Shown here: piece after piece, positions 7,371-14,227 of the stretch
Layout: each line of letters starts with the position of its first letter
Position numbering within the stretch: the first letter of the stretch is position 1
Assembly (NCBI GenBank): GCA_964645765.1
Contig: CAZYBE010000047.1
Span: 1-22,423 of the forward strand
Source of the DNA: CAZGMN01 sp964645765
GTDB taxonomy: Bacteria; Acidobacteriota; Aminicenantia; Aminicenantales; Aminicenantaceae
Direction of reading: 5' to 3'
DNA length: 22,423 bases
Position numbers and translations under genes: made by a program
The notes under the pieces: generated by a model
Told to the model about the DNA's origin: nothing
Databases searched by the model: none
The model's input: the letters and a program-made list of their open reading frames with translations, nothing else

Positions 7371-7453
7371 TCGCCTGATGTGCAGTTAGGAAAGAGATGA
7401 GTTGACTCTTTGAGATATATGAAGTAGAAAAACATGGAGATTTGAAAAATATT

Positions 7454-7996
7454 ATGATTCATTCCAGGATTCAAACAGGTTTTTTGCTTTTCCTCTGCGG
7501 CTCATGGCTTGTTGTTTCCCTTTCTTTGTCACCTTCTCTTCAAGAGAAAGAAAAGAAGCCAAAGGAGCAAGGAGCATCACTTGAAGTCATTGTCTTGGCC
7601 AATGAGGCTCAGACAGATACTGGCCTTGATGTCAGGGAAAGCCAGGAAATTTATTTTGAGGCCTCTGGCCAGATCTCTCTTCAAAAGGGCAATCCTTTAG
7701 CCGATTGCGGTCCTGACGGCTACCATCTCCAGAGTGTCCAGCAGCCCTTTCCGGATAAGAACATAGGGGCGATAATCGGTGAGGTTGTCTGGCTCGTTTC
7801 TGTTGAAGTCGATGAGAAGAGCGGTGAAGAGACTCGTCACGCGATTGCTGAAAAGTTTTATATTGGAGCCCAGAACAAAGTCACCATGCCTTTAACCGGC
7901 CGGCTTTTTTTGAGGATCAACGAGAATCTCGTTGGCGATAATGCTGGTGAATTCAGGGTCAAGGTCTATATGAATAAGATTGAAAGTCCTTATTGA
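7454..7996 (+). CDS. Secreted PA-IL (LecA)-like lectin-domain protein
   Basis: A small exported protein of 180 residues from ATG 7454. The N-terminus is a signal peptide (a hydrophobic core such as GFLLFLCGSWLVV), then a charged Lys/Glu linker, then a single beta-sandwich resembling the galactose-binding lectin PA-IL of Pseudomonas: a start near LEVIVLANEAQTDTGLDV, a central FEASGQISL, CGPDGY, IGAIIGEV, FYIGAQ and a C-terminal GRLFLRINENLVGDNAGEF. The closing Asn/Asp-rich segment aligns with the calcium and sugar loop of LecA (IND...DNSG). I recognise the domain by pattern, and sugar binding is inference. A TTG at 7442 would add four residues, but its GGAG lies too close. It converges with accC, overlapping its end by 7 nt. 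Confidence 0.65.
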   Translation: MIHSRIQTGFLLFLCGSWLVVSLSLSPSLQEKEKKPKEQGASLEVIVLANEAQTDTGLDVRESQEIYFEASGQISLQKGNPLADCGPDGYHLQSVQQPFPDKNIGAIIGEVVWLVSVEVDEKSGEETRHAIAEKFYIGAQNKVTMPLTGRLFLRINENLVGDNAGEFRVKVYMNKIESPY

Positions 7997-9339
7997 TTCT
8001 TCTTTCGATTGAGGAATTTGTCCATAAATTGGATGTCGTAATTCCCCCTGATAAAATCAGAGTTGGAGAGGATACCGAGGTGAAGAGGGATGTTTGTTTT
8101 TATGCCAACGATAGTTGTCATCTCTAAGGCGGTTCGAATCTTTCTTATGGCCTCCAAGCGCGTCGGAGCTTTAGCCACAACTTTTGCCAGAAGAGAGTCA
8201 TAATCAGGAGGAATGACCCAGTTGCAATAAGCGGCAGAATCAACCCGTATGCCTTCTCCTCCTGGAAACGCCAGGAAATCAAGCTTCCCTGCAGAGGGAA
8301 CGAAATTCTCTGCATCCTCGGCGTTGATCCTGCATTCAATCGCATGTCCGCTTGGCTGGAGGCTGCGGGAAAAGGAGAGGCGAGCCCCGGCTGCTATCTT
8401 GATTTGTTCCTTGACCAGATCGATGGAATAGATCATCTCTGTAATCGGGTGCTCAACCTGAACTCGGGTATTGGCTTCCATAAAGTAGAACTTCTTACGC
8501 TCATCCACCAGGAACTCAAAAGTCCCCAGGCTTTTGTAAGCCGTGAATTGGGCCGCCTCCTCAACAACCTTTATCATCTTTCTTCGGTATTTTTCATCAA
8601 TAAAGGGAGAGGGACTCTCCTCCAGCAGTTTCTGGTATTTTCTCTGAATTGAGCATTCTCTCTCAGCCAGAGCAAGAACATTTCCGCGGCCATCGCCGAT
8701 GACTTGAATCTCGATGTGATGGGCTCCAGATAAATATTTTTCCAAGTAGAGAGAATGGTCGCCAAAGGCAGCCTTGGCCTCATTCTGGGCAATAGAAAAC
8801 TGTTCCTCAAGGTTGGCGGCCGAGCGGACAATTCTCATCCCCTTGCCTCCTCCCCCTGCAGCCGCTTTGAGGATAACGGGGTAGCCGATTTTTTGGGCAA
8901 TTCTTTTAGCTTCGGATGCGTCTTCGACAACATTATCGCTGCCAGGGATGATGGGGAGTTTGGCTTTTGCCATCTCTTGGCGCGCTCTATTCTTATCTCC
9001 CATGAGCCTGATGATTGATGCCGGCGGACCGATAAAGCTGATCCCGGAAGTCTCACAGACCTCGGCGAATCGGGGATTCTCGGCCAGGAATCCATAGCCA
9101 GGATGAATGGCGTCAGCTTTTGTGATCTCGGCTGCACTCAGGATATTGGGGATATTGAGGTAGCTTTCTGAGGCTTTAGCCGGACCTATGCAGATTTTTT
9201 CATCGGCAAGAAGGGTGTGAAGAGAATTATTGTCGACTTCGGAGTAGACAGCGACTGTTTTTGCACCCAATTCCCGGGCGGCGCGAATGATGCGCAGGGC
9301 AATCTCGCCTCGGTTGGCAATTAGAATCTTTGAAAACAT
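7990..9339 (-). CDS. accC: Acetyl-CoA carboxylase, biotin carboxylase subunit
   Basis: This subunit carboxylates biotin on the carrier protein using ATP and bicarbonate, the first half-reaction of malonyl-CoA synthesis for fatty acids. The 449-residue length is exactly typical of AccC. Visible motifs are FSKILIANRGEIA at the start, HPGYGFLAEN, the ATP-grasp glycine loop AAAGGGGKGM, ERECSIQRKYQKLLEE and the catalytic NTRVQVEHPITEM with its Arg and Glu. The frame is open back to 9453, but family similarity begins at the ATG at 9339; the 38 extra residues would run into accB. It lies 22 nt after accB in an accBC operon. accA and accD are not in the window. Pyruvate or propionyl-CoA carboxylase subunits are alternatives, but the accB neighbour favours AccC. 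Confidence 0.95.
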   Translation of the reverse strand: MFSKILIANRGEIALRIIRAARELGAKTVAVYSEVDNNSLHTLLADEKICIGPAKASESYLNIPNILSAAEITKADAIHPGYGFLAENPRFAEVCETSGISFIGPPASIIRLMGDKNRARQEMAKAKLPIIPGSDNVVEDASEAKRIAQKIGYPVILKAAAGGGGKGMRIVRSAANLEEQFSIAQNEAKAAFGDHSLYLEKYLSGAHHIEIQVIGDGRGNVLALAERECSIQRKYQKLLEESPSPFIDEKYRRKMIKVVEEAAQFTAYKSLGTFEFLVDERKKFYFMEANTRVQVEHPITEMIYSIDLVKEQIKIAAGARLSFSRSLQPSGHAIECRINAEDAENFVPSAGKLDFLAFPGGEGIRVDSAAYCNWVIPPDYDSLLAKVVAKAPTRLEAIRKIRTALEMTTIVGIKTNIPLHLGILSNSDFIRGNYDIQFMDKFLNRKKNQ

Positions 9340-9361
9340 AAGAATAATAAGAGATAAAAGG

Positions 9362-9835
9362 TCAGGTGAGGGGCTTGATGGCAAACAATTTTTGTCCAAA
9401 TTCGACAGGCTTCCCGTTCTCGGCATAGATATTGGCCAGAGTGCCATCCACATCGGATTCGATTTCGTTCATCAATTTCATGGCCTCGATAATGCACAGC
9501 GTCTGATCTTTCTTCACCGGGTCTCCAATTTCCACGAAGGGGGAAGAAGAAGGGTTCGGAGCCCGGAAAAACGTCCCGACCATGGGAGAGGTGATGTAAT
9601 GAAGGTTGTTCGTGGCTTCCGCGGCTTGAGAGTTAAGCGGCGGACTGCTTTCTTTTGCAGCGGCCTCCGCAGAGAGCTGAGGAGAAGGAGTCATCTCTGA
9701 AGAAGCCGAGGGAGGAAGTCCACGGTTTATCTTGACTTTGAGCCCCTCCACTTCAAGCTCGAAGTGGGATAGATTTTTCTCTTCCATAAACTTTATGAGC
9801 TTGTTAATCTCCTTGTAATCTATTTTCGAGCTCAT
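9362..9835 (-). CDS. accB: Acetyl-CoA carboxylase biotin carboxyl carrier protein
   Basis: This 157-residue carrier shuttles carboxybiotin between biotin carboxylase and carboxyltransferase. The N-terminal helix region (1-40, DYKEINKLIKFMEEKNLSHF) is typical of bacterial AccB, then comes a Pro/Ala/Ser-rich flexible linker (40-76) and a C-terminal biotinyl domain (77-157). That domain carries the biotinylation motif EAMKLMNEI with Lys120, preceded by the usual SPMVGTFFRAP. The start ATG 9835 is preceded by GAGAAAG, a modest ribosome site; a stronger GGAGG lies about 25 nt upstream, too far to serve. It is first in the accBC operon, with a good promoter candidate upstream. Confidence 0.95.
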   Translation of the reverse strand: MSSKIDYKEINKLIKFMEEKNLSHFELEVEGLKVKINRGLPPSASSEMTPSPQLSAEAAAKESSPPLNSQAAEATNNLHYITSPMVGTFFRAPNPSSSPFVEIGDPVKKDQTLCIIEAMKLMNEIESDVDGTLANIYAENGKPVEFGQKLFAIKPLT

Positions 9836-9903
9836 CTTTCTCTCAAAAAGAAAAAAGTACTCCTTTCCTCCTGAGTCGTCATTTTTCTTAAAAAGGTAGT
9901 AAT

Positions 9904-9932
9904 ACCTTAATCACAAAGCCATAAAATGTCAA
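9904..9932 (-). promoter_or_regulatory. Probable promoter of the accBC operon
   Basis: On the minus strand a perfect -35 TTGACA (9932-9927) is followed after 17 nt by TAAGGT (9909-9904), a weak -10. The start of accB is about 68 nt downstream. It lies back to back with the ffh promoter in the 167-nt divergent gap. Confidence 0.5.
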
Positions 9933-9942
9933 GTTTAGAAAT

Positions 9943-9972
9943 TTGACTTTAGAGAGAAGTTTCACTTAACAT
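9943..9972 (+). promoter_or_regulatory. Probable promoter of ffh
   Basis: TTGACT (9943-9948), an 18-nt spacer and TAACAT (9967-9972, four of six consensus bases) precede ffh. A GAGGAG Shine-Dalgarno at 9994-9999 lies 3 nt before the ATG at 10003. Confidence 0.5.
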
Positions 9973-10002
9973 ATTGAATATCAATTAATTACTGAGGAGA
10001 TA

Positions 10003-11334
10003 ATGCTCGAGCAATTGTCAAGCCGTTTTCAGAAGATTGCGAAATTTCTCCGCGGGGAAGGGAAAATCACTGAAAAAAACATGGCTGAAGCTCTGAAGAT
10101 GATTCGTTTTGCCCTGCTTGAAGCCGACGTAAACTTTCGTGTGGTCAAGGAATTGGAGGAAAGAATTAGACTCAAGGCCTTAGACCAAAAGGTCCTTTTA
10201 AGCCTAACTCCTGCTCAACAGGTCATAAAGATCGTCCGGGATGAGCTCGCTTTTGTCTTGGGCGAGGCACAAGAAAAACTGAAATTCTCCAGCCGTCCTC
10301 CTTCCATATTCATGCTGGTCGGGCTCCAGGGTTCTGGAAAAACAACGACTTGCGGGAAGCTTGCCAGATGGCTTCTGAGCCTGCAAAAGAACCCGCTTCT
10401 CGTCTCCTTCGACCTGAAAAGGCCAGCTGCCCAAGAGCAGTTGAAGATGATTGCTGAAATGATCGGGCTCCCCTGCTATGAGATGACAAAAGGCCAAATG
10501 TCTTCTCCTTCCGAAGCTCTGAGGGAATTGGTCAAGTTTGCTTTGAACCACAGCTATGACCCTCTTATTGTCGATACGGCGGGGAGGCTTCACGTGGATG
10601 ATGAGCTGATGGAAGAACTGCGGATGGTGAGAGATGCGCTCAATCCCACTGAAACTATCTATGTTGCAGATTCAATGACTGGGCAGGATGCTGTCAAAAG
10701 CGCTCAAACATTTGATGAAAAGATTGGTCTGACTTCTATTATCTTGACCAAGCTGGATGGAGATGCCAGGGGAGGAGCAGCCCTTTCCATTGCCTCAGTC
10801 ACAGGCAAGCCGATAAAGTTTGTCGGCGTTGGCGAAAAATTCGACAAGTTTGAGGTCTTCCACCCGGAGCGGATGGCCTCCCGGATTCTCGGGATGGGAG
10901 ATATCCTGAGCCTGGTTGAGAAGGCCGAGAGAGAGGCTGATTTAGAAGAAGCGGAAGCCCTGGCCCGCAGGCTCCGCAAACAAGAGTTCACTCTTGATGA
11001 TTTTAGAAAGCAGCTCGTTCAGATGAAGAAGATGGGCAGCCTTTCTCAGTTCTTAAAGTTGCTGCCCGAGGGAGGGCCTTTTAAGAATATTTCCAAGATG
11101 AAAATTGATGACCGCAAGGTCCTCCATTATGAAGCCATCATCAATTCTATGACTATGGAAGAGAGAGAAGATCCAAAGATTATCTCAGGAAAGCGGCGTT
11201 TGAGAGTCGCCAGGGGAAGTGGAAGGCCTGTTTCTGAGGTCAACCAGTTGCTGAAGCAATTTTTTGAAATGAAAAAAATGATAAAAAAATCTCACTTCGA
11301 GAAGATTATCTCTTCTCTCCCTATCCTGCGCTAA
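10003..11334 (+). CDS. ffh: Signal recognition particle protein Ffh
   Basis: The protein subunit of the signal recognition particle, which binds signal sequences of nascent membrane proteins and, with 4.5S RNA and FtsY, delivers ribosomes to the translocon. The 443-residue protein has the N domain (1-95), the G domain with G1 GLQGSGKTT (107-115), DTAGRL (191-196) and TKLDGDARGG (249-258), then a methionine-rich M domain (about 320-435). The M domain carries the RNA-binding helix RRLRVARGSGRPVSEVN. The ATG at 10003 is supported by GAGGAG just upstream. It heads the ribosomal and tRNA-modification block, a conserved order (ffh-rpsP-...-trmD-rplS) in many bacteria. The SRP RNA gene is not in the window. 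Confidence 0.97.
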   Translation: MLEQLSSRFQKIAKFLRGEGKITEKNMAEALKMIRFALLEADVNFRVVKELEERIRLKALDQKVLLSLTPAQQVIKIVRDELAFVLGEAQEKLKFSSRPPSIFMLVGLQGSGKTTTCGKLARWLLSLQKNPLLVSFDLKRPAAQEQLKMIAEMIGLPCYEMTKGQMSSPSEALRELVKFALNHSYDPLIVDTAGRLHVDDELMEELRMVRDALNPTETIYVADSMTGQDAVKSAQTFDEKIGLTSIILTKLDGDARGGAALSIASVTGKPIKFVGVGEKFDKFEVFHPERMASRILGMGDILSLVEKAEREADLEEAEALARRLRKQEFTLDDFRKQLVQMKKMGSLSQFLKLLPEGGPFKNISKMKIDDRKVLHYEAIINSMTMEEREDPKIISGKRRLRVARGSGRPVSEVNQLLKQFFEMKKMIKKSHFEKIISSLPILR

Positions 11335-11339
11335 ATGGG

Positions 11340-11368
11340 TTGACTTAGGATGAAAATTTCGATATTAT
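11340..11368 (+). promoter_or_regulatory. Strong sigma-70-type promoter ahead of rpsP
   Basis: TTGACT (11340-11345), a 17-nt spacer and TATTAT (11363-11368) match the consensus at five of six bases in each box. They lie in the 62-nt gap between ffh and rpsP, with the predicted start site about 22 nt before the rpsP ATG. This suggests the ribosomal genes are transcribed from their own promoter as well as from that of ffh. Confidence 0.6.
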
Positions 11369-11396
11369 CTTTTCTATTCAAAAAAATGGATAGAAA

Positions 11397-11651
11397 ATGA
11401 TTTCAATACGGTTGAAGAGACTCGGAAAAAAGAAAAAGCCCTTCTATCGAATCGTCGTCATGGATTCGAGAAGGCCTAGGCAAAGCAGACCCAAGGAAAT
11501 TATCGGATATTACAATCCTTTAAACGAAACCCCTGAGATCAACGTAGATCTTGAGAAGGCAAATTATTGGCTGAAGAGAGGAGCTCAAGCTTCTAAAACA
11601 GTTCAGTCTCTTTTAGATAAAGTTTCCAAGCCTGAGAAACTTTCCAATTAA
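11397..11651 (+). CDS. rpsP: 30S ribosomal protein S16
   Basis: An 84-residue small-subunit protein that helps assemble the 16S rRNA 5' domain. It opens with the S16 signature (ISIRLKRLGKKKKPFYRIVV), then DSRRPRQSRPKEIIGYYNP and the conserved WLKRGAQASKTVQSLL. Length is normal. The start ATG 11397 has only a weak GGAT upstream. It begins the rpsP-khpA-rimM-trmD-rplS cluster. Confidence 0.97.
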   Translation: MISIRLKRLGKKKKPFYRIVVMDSRRPRQSRPKEIIGYYNPLNETPEINVDLEKANYWLKRGAQASKTVQSLLDKVSKPEKLSN

Positions 11652-11672
11652 CATTCTTAAAAGGAGGTTACA

Positions 11673-11909
11673 GTGAAAGAGCTTGTTGAATTGATTGCCA
11701 AAGCCTTAGTTGACAGTCCAGAAAGGGTTCAAGTTTCCCAGTTAGAAGGGGAGCAAACCACAATCTTGGAACTCAAGGTTGCCCCGGAGGATTTGGGCAA
11801 GGTTATCGGGAAACAGGGGAGAACAGCACGGGCGATGAGGATTATTCTCGGTGCGGCTGGAATGAAGCTAAAAAGGAGATTTAATCTCGAAATCATTGAA
11901 AAAGGATAA
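11673..11909 (+). CDS. khpA: KH-domain RNA-binding protein KhpA (YlqC family)
   Basis: A 78-residue single KH domain (KH type II). In Gram-positive bacteria KhpA pairs with KhpB/Jag and binds mRNAs and small RNAs, influencing cell division. The RNA-binding GxxG loop is visible as GKQG within LGKVIGKQGRTARAMRIIL. The start is GTG 11673, supported by a strong AAGGAGG Shine-Dalgarno upstream. It sits between rpsP and rimM, its standard position. The Shine-Dalgarno of rimM overlaps its stop codon. Confidence 0.93.
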   Translation: MKELVELIAKALVDSPERVQVSQLEGEQTTILELKVAPEDLGKVIGKQGRTARAMRIILGAAGMKLKRRFNLEIIEKG

Positions 11910-11910
11910 C

Positions 11911-12418
11911 TTGGTCAGCATCGGAAAAATAATTAAGAGTCAGGGGAGGCGGGGTGAATTAAGACTCAGGCTCTATAGCAGGCCCTCCGCGAAGCTTTTT
12001 TTTTTCACGGATATTCCTTAAAAAAAAGGAAATTCCCCAAGAGTTTCAAGTCGAAGCTCTTCGGCCCTATAAAGAAGACTATATCCTCAAGCTGAAGGAG
12101 GTTGACTCACTCGCTCGAGCGCTCGAATTGACTGGGGAGGAAATCTTTCTTCCAGAAGACGAGCTTCGGACTTTAGAGGATGGAAATTTCTATTATTTCC
12201 AGATCATTGGCTGTACAGTCATTGAGAGAAGCGGAGAGAAAGTCGGAGTCGTTCGAGACCTCTGGTCGATAAGAGAGAATGAGCTTCTTGTTGTTCAAAA
12301 GGGTAACGATGAAATGCTTATTCCATTTGCCAAGCCCATTTGCCTTGAGGTCAACCTCGAGCGAAGGGAGATCCTGGTCGACCTTCCTCCAGGCCTTTCA
12401 GGTTTGAATGAGATTTGA
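11911..12418 (+). CDS. rimM: Ribosome maturation factor RimM, interrupted by a frameshift
   Basis: RimM assists late maturation of the 30S head with S19. The first 36 codons from TTG 11911 read as a RimM start (VSIGKIIKSQGRRGELRLRL) and end at TAA 12019-12021. The remainder, from about 12005 to 12418, is in the +1 frame and carries the rest of RimM: LKLKEVDSLARALELTGEEI, LPEDEL, the PRC-barrel segment GEKVGVVRDLW and ILVDLPPGL. The break lies between a T10 run (11996-12005) and an A8 run (12020-12027). Dropping one base from either run gives one continuous 168-residue protein, the normal size. It may be a sequencing error, slippage-expressed gene or true pseudogene. A separate start at TTG 12128 would give only 96 residues. 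A TTG at 11896 is an alternative start. The end overlaps trmD by 11 nt. Confidence 0.85.
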
Positions 12419-13145
12419 TATAATCACAATACTTCCCGGCATTTTCGGGAGCGCGTTTTCAGGAGGAGTTGTAAAACAAGCCCTGGAAAAGGGCTTAATA
12501 GAAATACATATTCACGATCTGAGGGATTTCACTCTGGACAAGCACAGGCAGGTAGACGACCGGCCGTTTGGCGGCGGCCAAGGAATGATTTTGAAGCCCG
12601 AACCTATCTTTGCCGCAGTCGAGAGCATCAGACAATCAGAGAAGAGTCCTGTTTGCCTCCTTTCGCCCCAAGGAAGAACGTTTGATCTTCGTTTTGCAGA
12701 GGAATTGACTCAGCATTCTCAACTTATTCTCATCTGCGGTCGCTATGAAGGAGTCGACGAACGGGTGATTCAATTTTTGGTGACGAGAGAAATATCCATC
12801 GGAGATTATATCCTCACTGGAGGAGAGCCAGCTGCCATCGTTGTTGTTGACGCTGTTTCTAGATTCATCCCCAATGTCGTGGGCAAGGCAGAGTCGGTGA
12901 GAGATGATTCTTTTTTCAAAGGCATGCTTGATTTTCCCCAGTACACCAGACCGCGAGATTTTAGAGGGATGAAAATACCTGAAGTACTCTTTTCAGGAGA
13001 CCATGACAAGATTTCATCTTGGAGAAAGAGGAAATCCCTGGAGAAGACATGGCTTTTGAGGCCTGATCTTCTTGAAGATCGAGAATTGTCTCCAGAGGAG
13101 AGAAAAATCCTGAGGGAAATAAATACAGAAAGGAAAGAGAGATGA
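12408..13145 (+). CDS. trmD: tRNA (guanine-37-N1)-methyltransferase
   Basis: This enzyme methylates G37 next to the anticodon of several tRNAs using S-adenosylmethionine, preventing +1 frameshifting, and belongs to the knotted SPOUT family. At 245 residues it is full length. Family motifs are GGGQGMILKPEP, LLSPQGRTFD, the SAM-binding knot ICGRYEGVDERV and SIGDYILTGGEPA, and PQYTRPRDFRGMKIPEVL with the SGDH segment near the C-terminus. ATG 12408 lies inside the end of rimM, implying translational coupling, and its TGA overlaps the rplS start by 4 nt. Confidence 0.97.
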   Translation: MRFDIITILPGIFGSAFSGGVVKQALEKGLIEIHIHDLRDFTLDKHRQVDDRPFGGGQGMILKPEPIFAAVESIRQSEKSPVCLLSPQGRTFDLRFAEELTQHSQLILICGRYEGVDERVIQFLVTREISIGDYILTGGEPAAIVVVDAVSRFIPNVVGKAESVRDDSFFKGMLDFPQYTRPRDFRGMKIPEVLFSGDHDKISSWRKRKSLEKTWLLRPDLLEDRELSPEERKILREINTERKER

Positions 13146-13483
13146 ATCTGATTGATTTAGTCGAGGAAAAACAATTAAAAAAAGATAGGAATGCTTTTAG
13201 GGTCGGAGACACGGTCAATATCCATGTCATCATCAAGGAAGGAGATAAAGAGAGAGTTCAGGTTTTCCGCGGTGATGTCATTTCGAAAAGGGGTTCTGGT
13301 TTAGGAGCAACTTTTACCGTCAGAAAGGTTTCTTTTGGGGTTGGAGTTGAGAGAATTTTCCCCCTTCATTCCAAGATGATAAAAAAAATTGAAGTTGAAA
13401 AGCACGGAAAGGTCAGAAGAGCCAAGCTGTATTATCTTCGTCATATCAAGGGGAAAGCTTCAAGACTCAAGGAACAAAAATAG
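13142..13483 (+). CDS. rplS: 50S ribosomal protein L19
   Basis: A 113-residue large-subunit protein at the 30S-50S interface. It shows the conserved FRVGDTVNIHVIIKEGDKER, QVFRGDVISKRG, FTVRKVSFGVGVERIFP and a basic C-terminus (KVRRAKLYYLR). The start ATG 13142 overlaps the trmD stop (ATGA). The 125 nt after it, up to rnhB, contain no ORF that I recognise and no strong terminator. Confidence 0.97.
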   Translation: MNLIDLVEEKQLKKDRNAFRVGDTVNIHVIIKEGDKERVQVFRGDVISKRGSGLGATFTVRKVSFGVGVERIFPLHSKMIKKIEVEKHGKVRRAKLYYLRHIKGKASRLKEQK

Positions 13484-13608
13484 AGAAGGCTATGGTCTTC
13501 TCAACACCCAGCCTGATCCACTTCATACCACGGATTTGCGGATGCTTCCAAGCCTGAATCATCTTTAGAAGTGGAATTTCAAGCTTTGCGCAGCAAAAAG
13601 TTATAAAA

Positions 13609-14226
13609 ATGGCAGATTTTCGGATTGAGAAGAAGATGATGAAAGAAGGATACACATGGATCGCAGGCGTCGATGAGGTGGGGAGGGGGGCACTTTTTGG
13701 CCCGGTTGTTGCTGCCGCCGTTATTCTGTCTGAGACATTAATAAGACGAAGCCTGAGAGGATGGGTAAGGGAGATTGATGATTCCAAGCTTCTATCCCCT
13801 GCAAAAAGAAAGAGGCTGGCTAAAGCCATTTTAGCCAATGCCGCTTCGGTGGGAATAGGCTTTGCCACAAATTTTGAGATTGATCAAGAAAATATCTATC
13901 GGGCTTCGCTGAAGGCCATGAGGAGAGCAGTCGAAAATTTGCACCTAGCTCCTGATTTTATCCTAGTTGACGGATTTGGCTTAAATAATGTAAATTATCC
14001 TCAAAGAGCTATTCCAAAAGGTGACAGAAAGAGTATCACAATCGCCGCAGCTTCGATAGTGGCCAAGGTTTTGAGGGATGAAATGATGATACACATGGAT
14101 AGATTCTTTGAAGGATATTGCCTCTCTAAAAACAAAGGCTACGGGACAAAAGACCATTACCTGGCGCTCAGAGAGAAAGGGCCAACCTTATTCCACAGGC
14201 TGAGTTTTAATCTTAGGTGTGAGTGA
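13609..14226 (+). CDS. rnhB: Ribonuclease HII
   Basis: This enzyme cleaves RNA in RNA-DNA hybrids and excises misincorporated ribonucleotides. The 205-residue protein has the catalytic GVDEVGRG (Asp and Glu), the DDSKLLSPAKRKRL segment, FILVDGFGL with a further acidic ligand, and the family C-terminus KGYGTKDHYLALREKGPT...HRLSF. ATG 13609 lacks a clear Shine-Dalgarno sequence. rnhB after rplS is a common arrangement. The TPR gene starts one base after its stop. Confidence 0.95.
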   Translation: MADFRIEKKMMKEGYTWIAGVDEVGRGALFGPVVAAAVILSETLIRRSLRGWVREIDDSKLLSPAKRKRLAKAILANAASVGIGFATNFEIDQENIYRASLKAMRRAVENLHLAPDFILVDGFGLNNVNYPQRAIPKGDRKSITIAAASIVAKVLRDEMMIHMDRFFEGYCLSKNKGYGTKDHYLALREKGPTLFHRLSFNLRCE

Positions 14227-14227
14227 G

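Noticed and set aside
9340..9453. N-terminal extension of the accC frame
   Set aside because: AccC similarity begins exactly at ATG 9339 and the extension overlaps accB; no homology in the extra 38 residues.
13484..13608. Possible gene remnant between rplS and rnhB
   Set aside because: Short open stretches exist in both directions but none has a start, ribosome site or recognisable family; I see nothing certain in these 125 nt.
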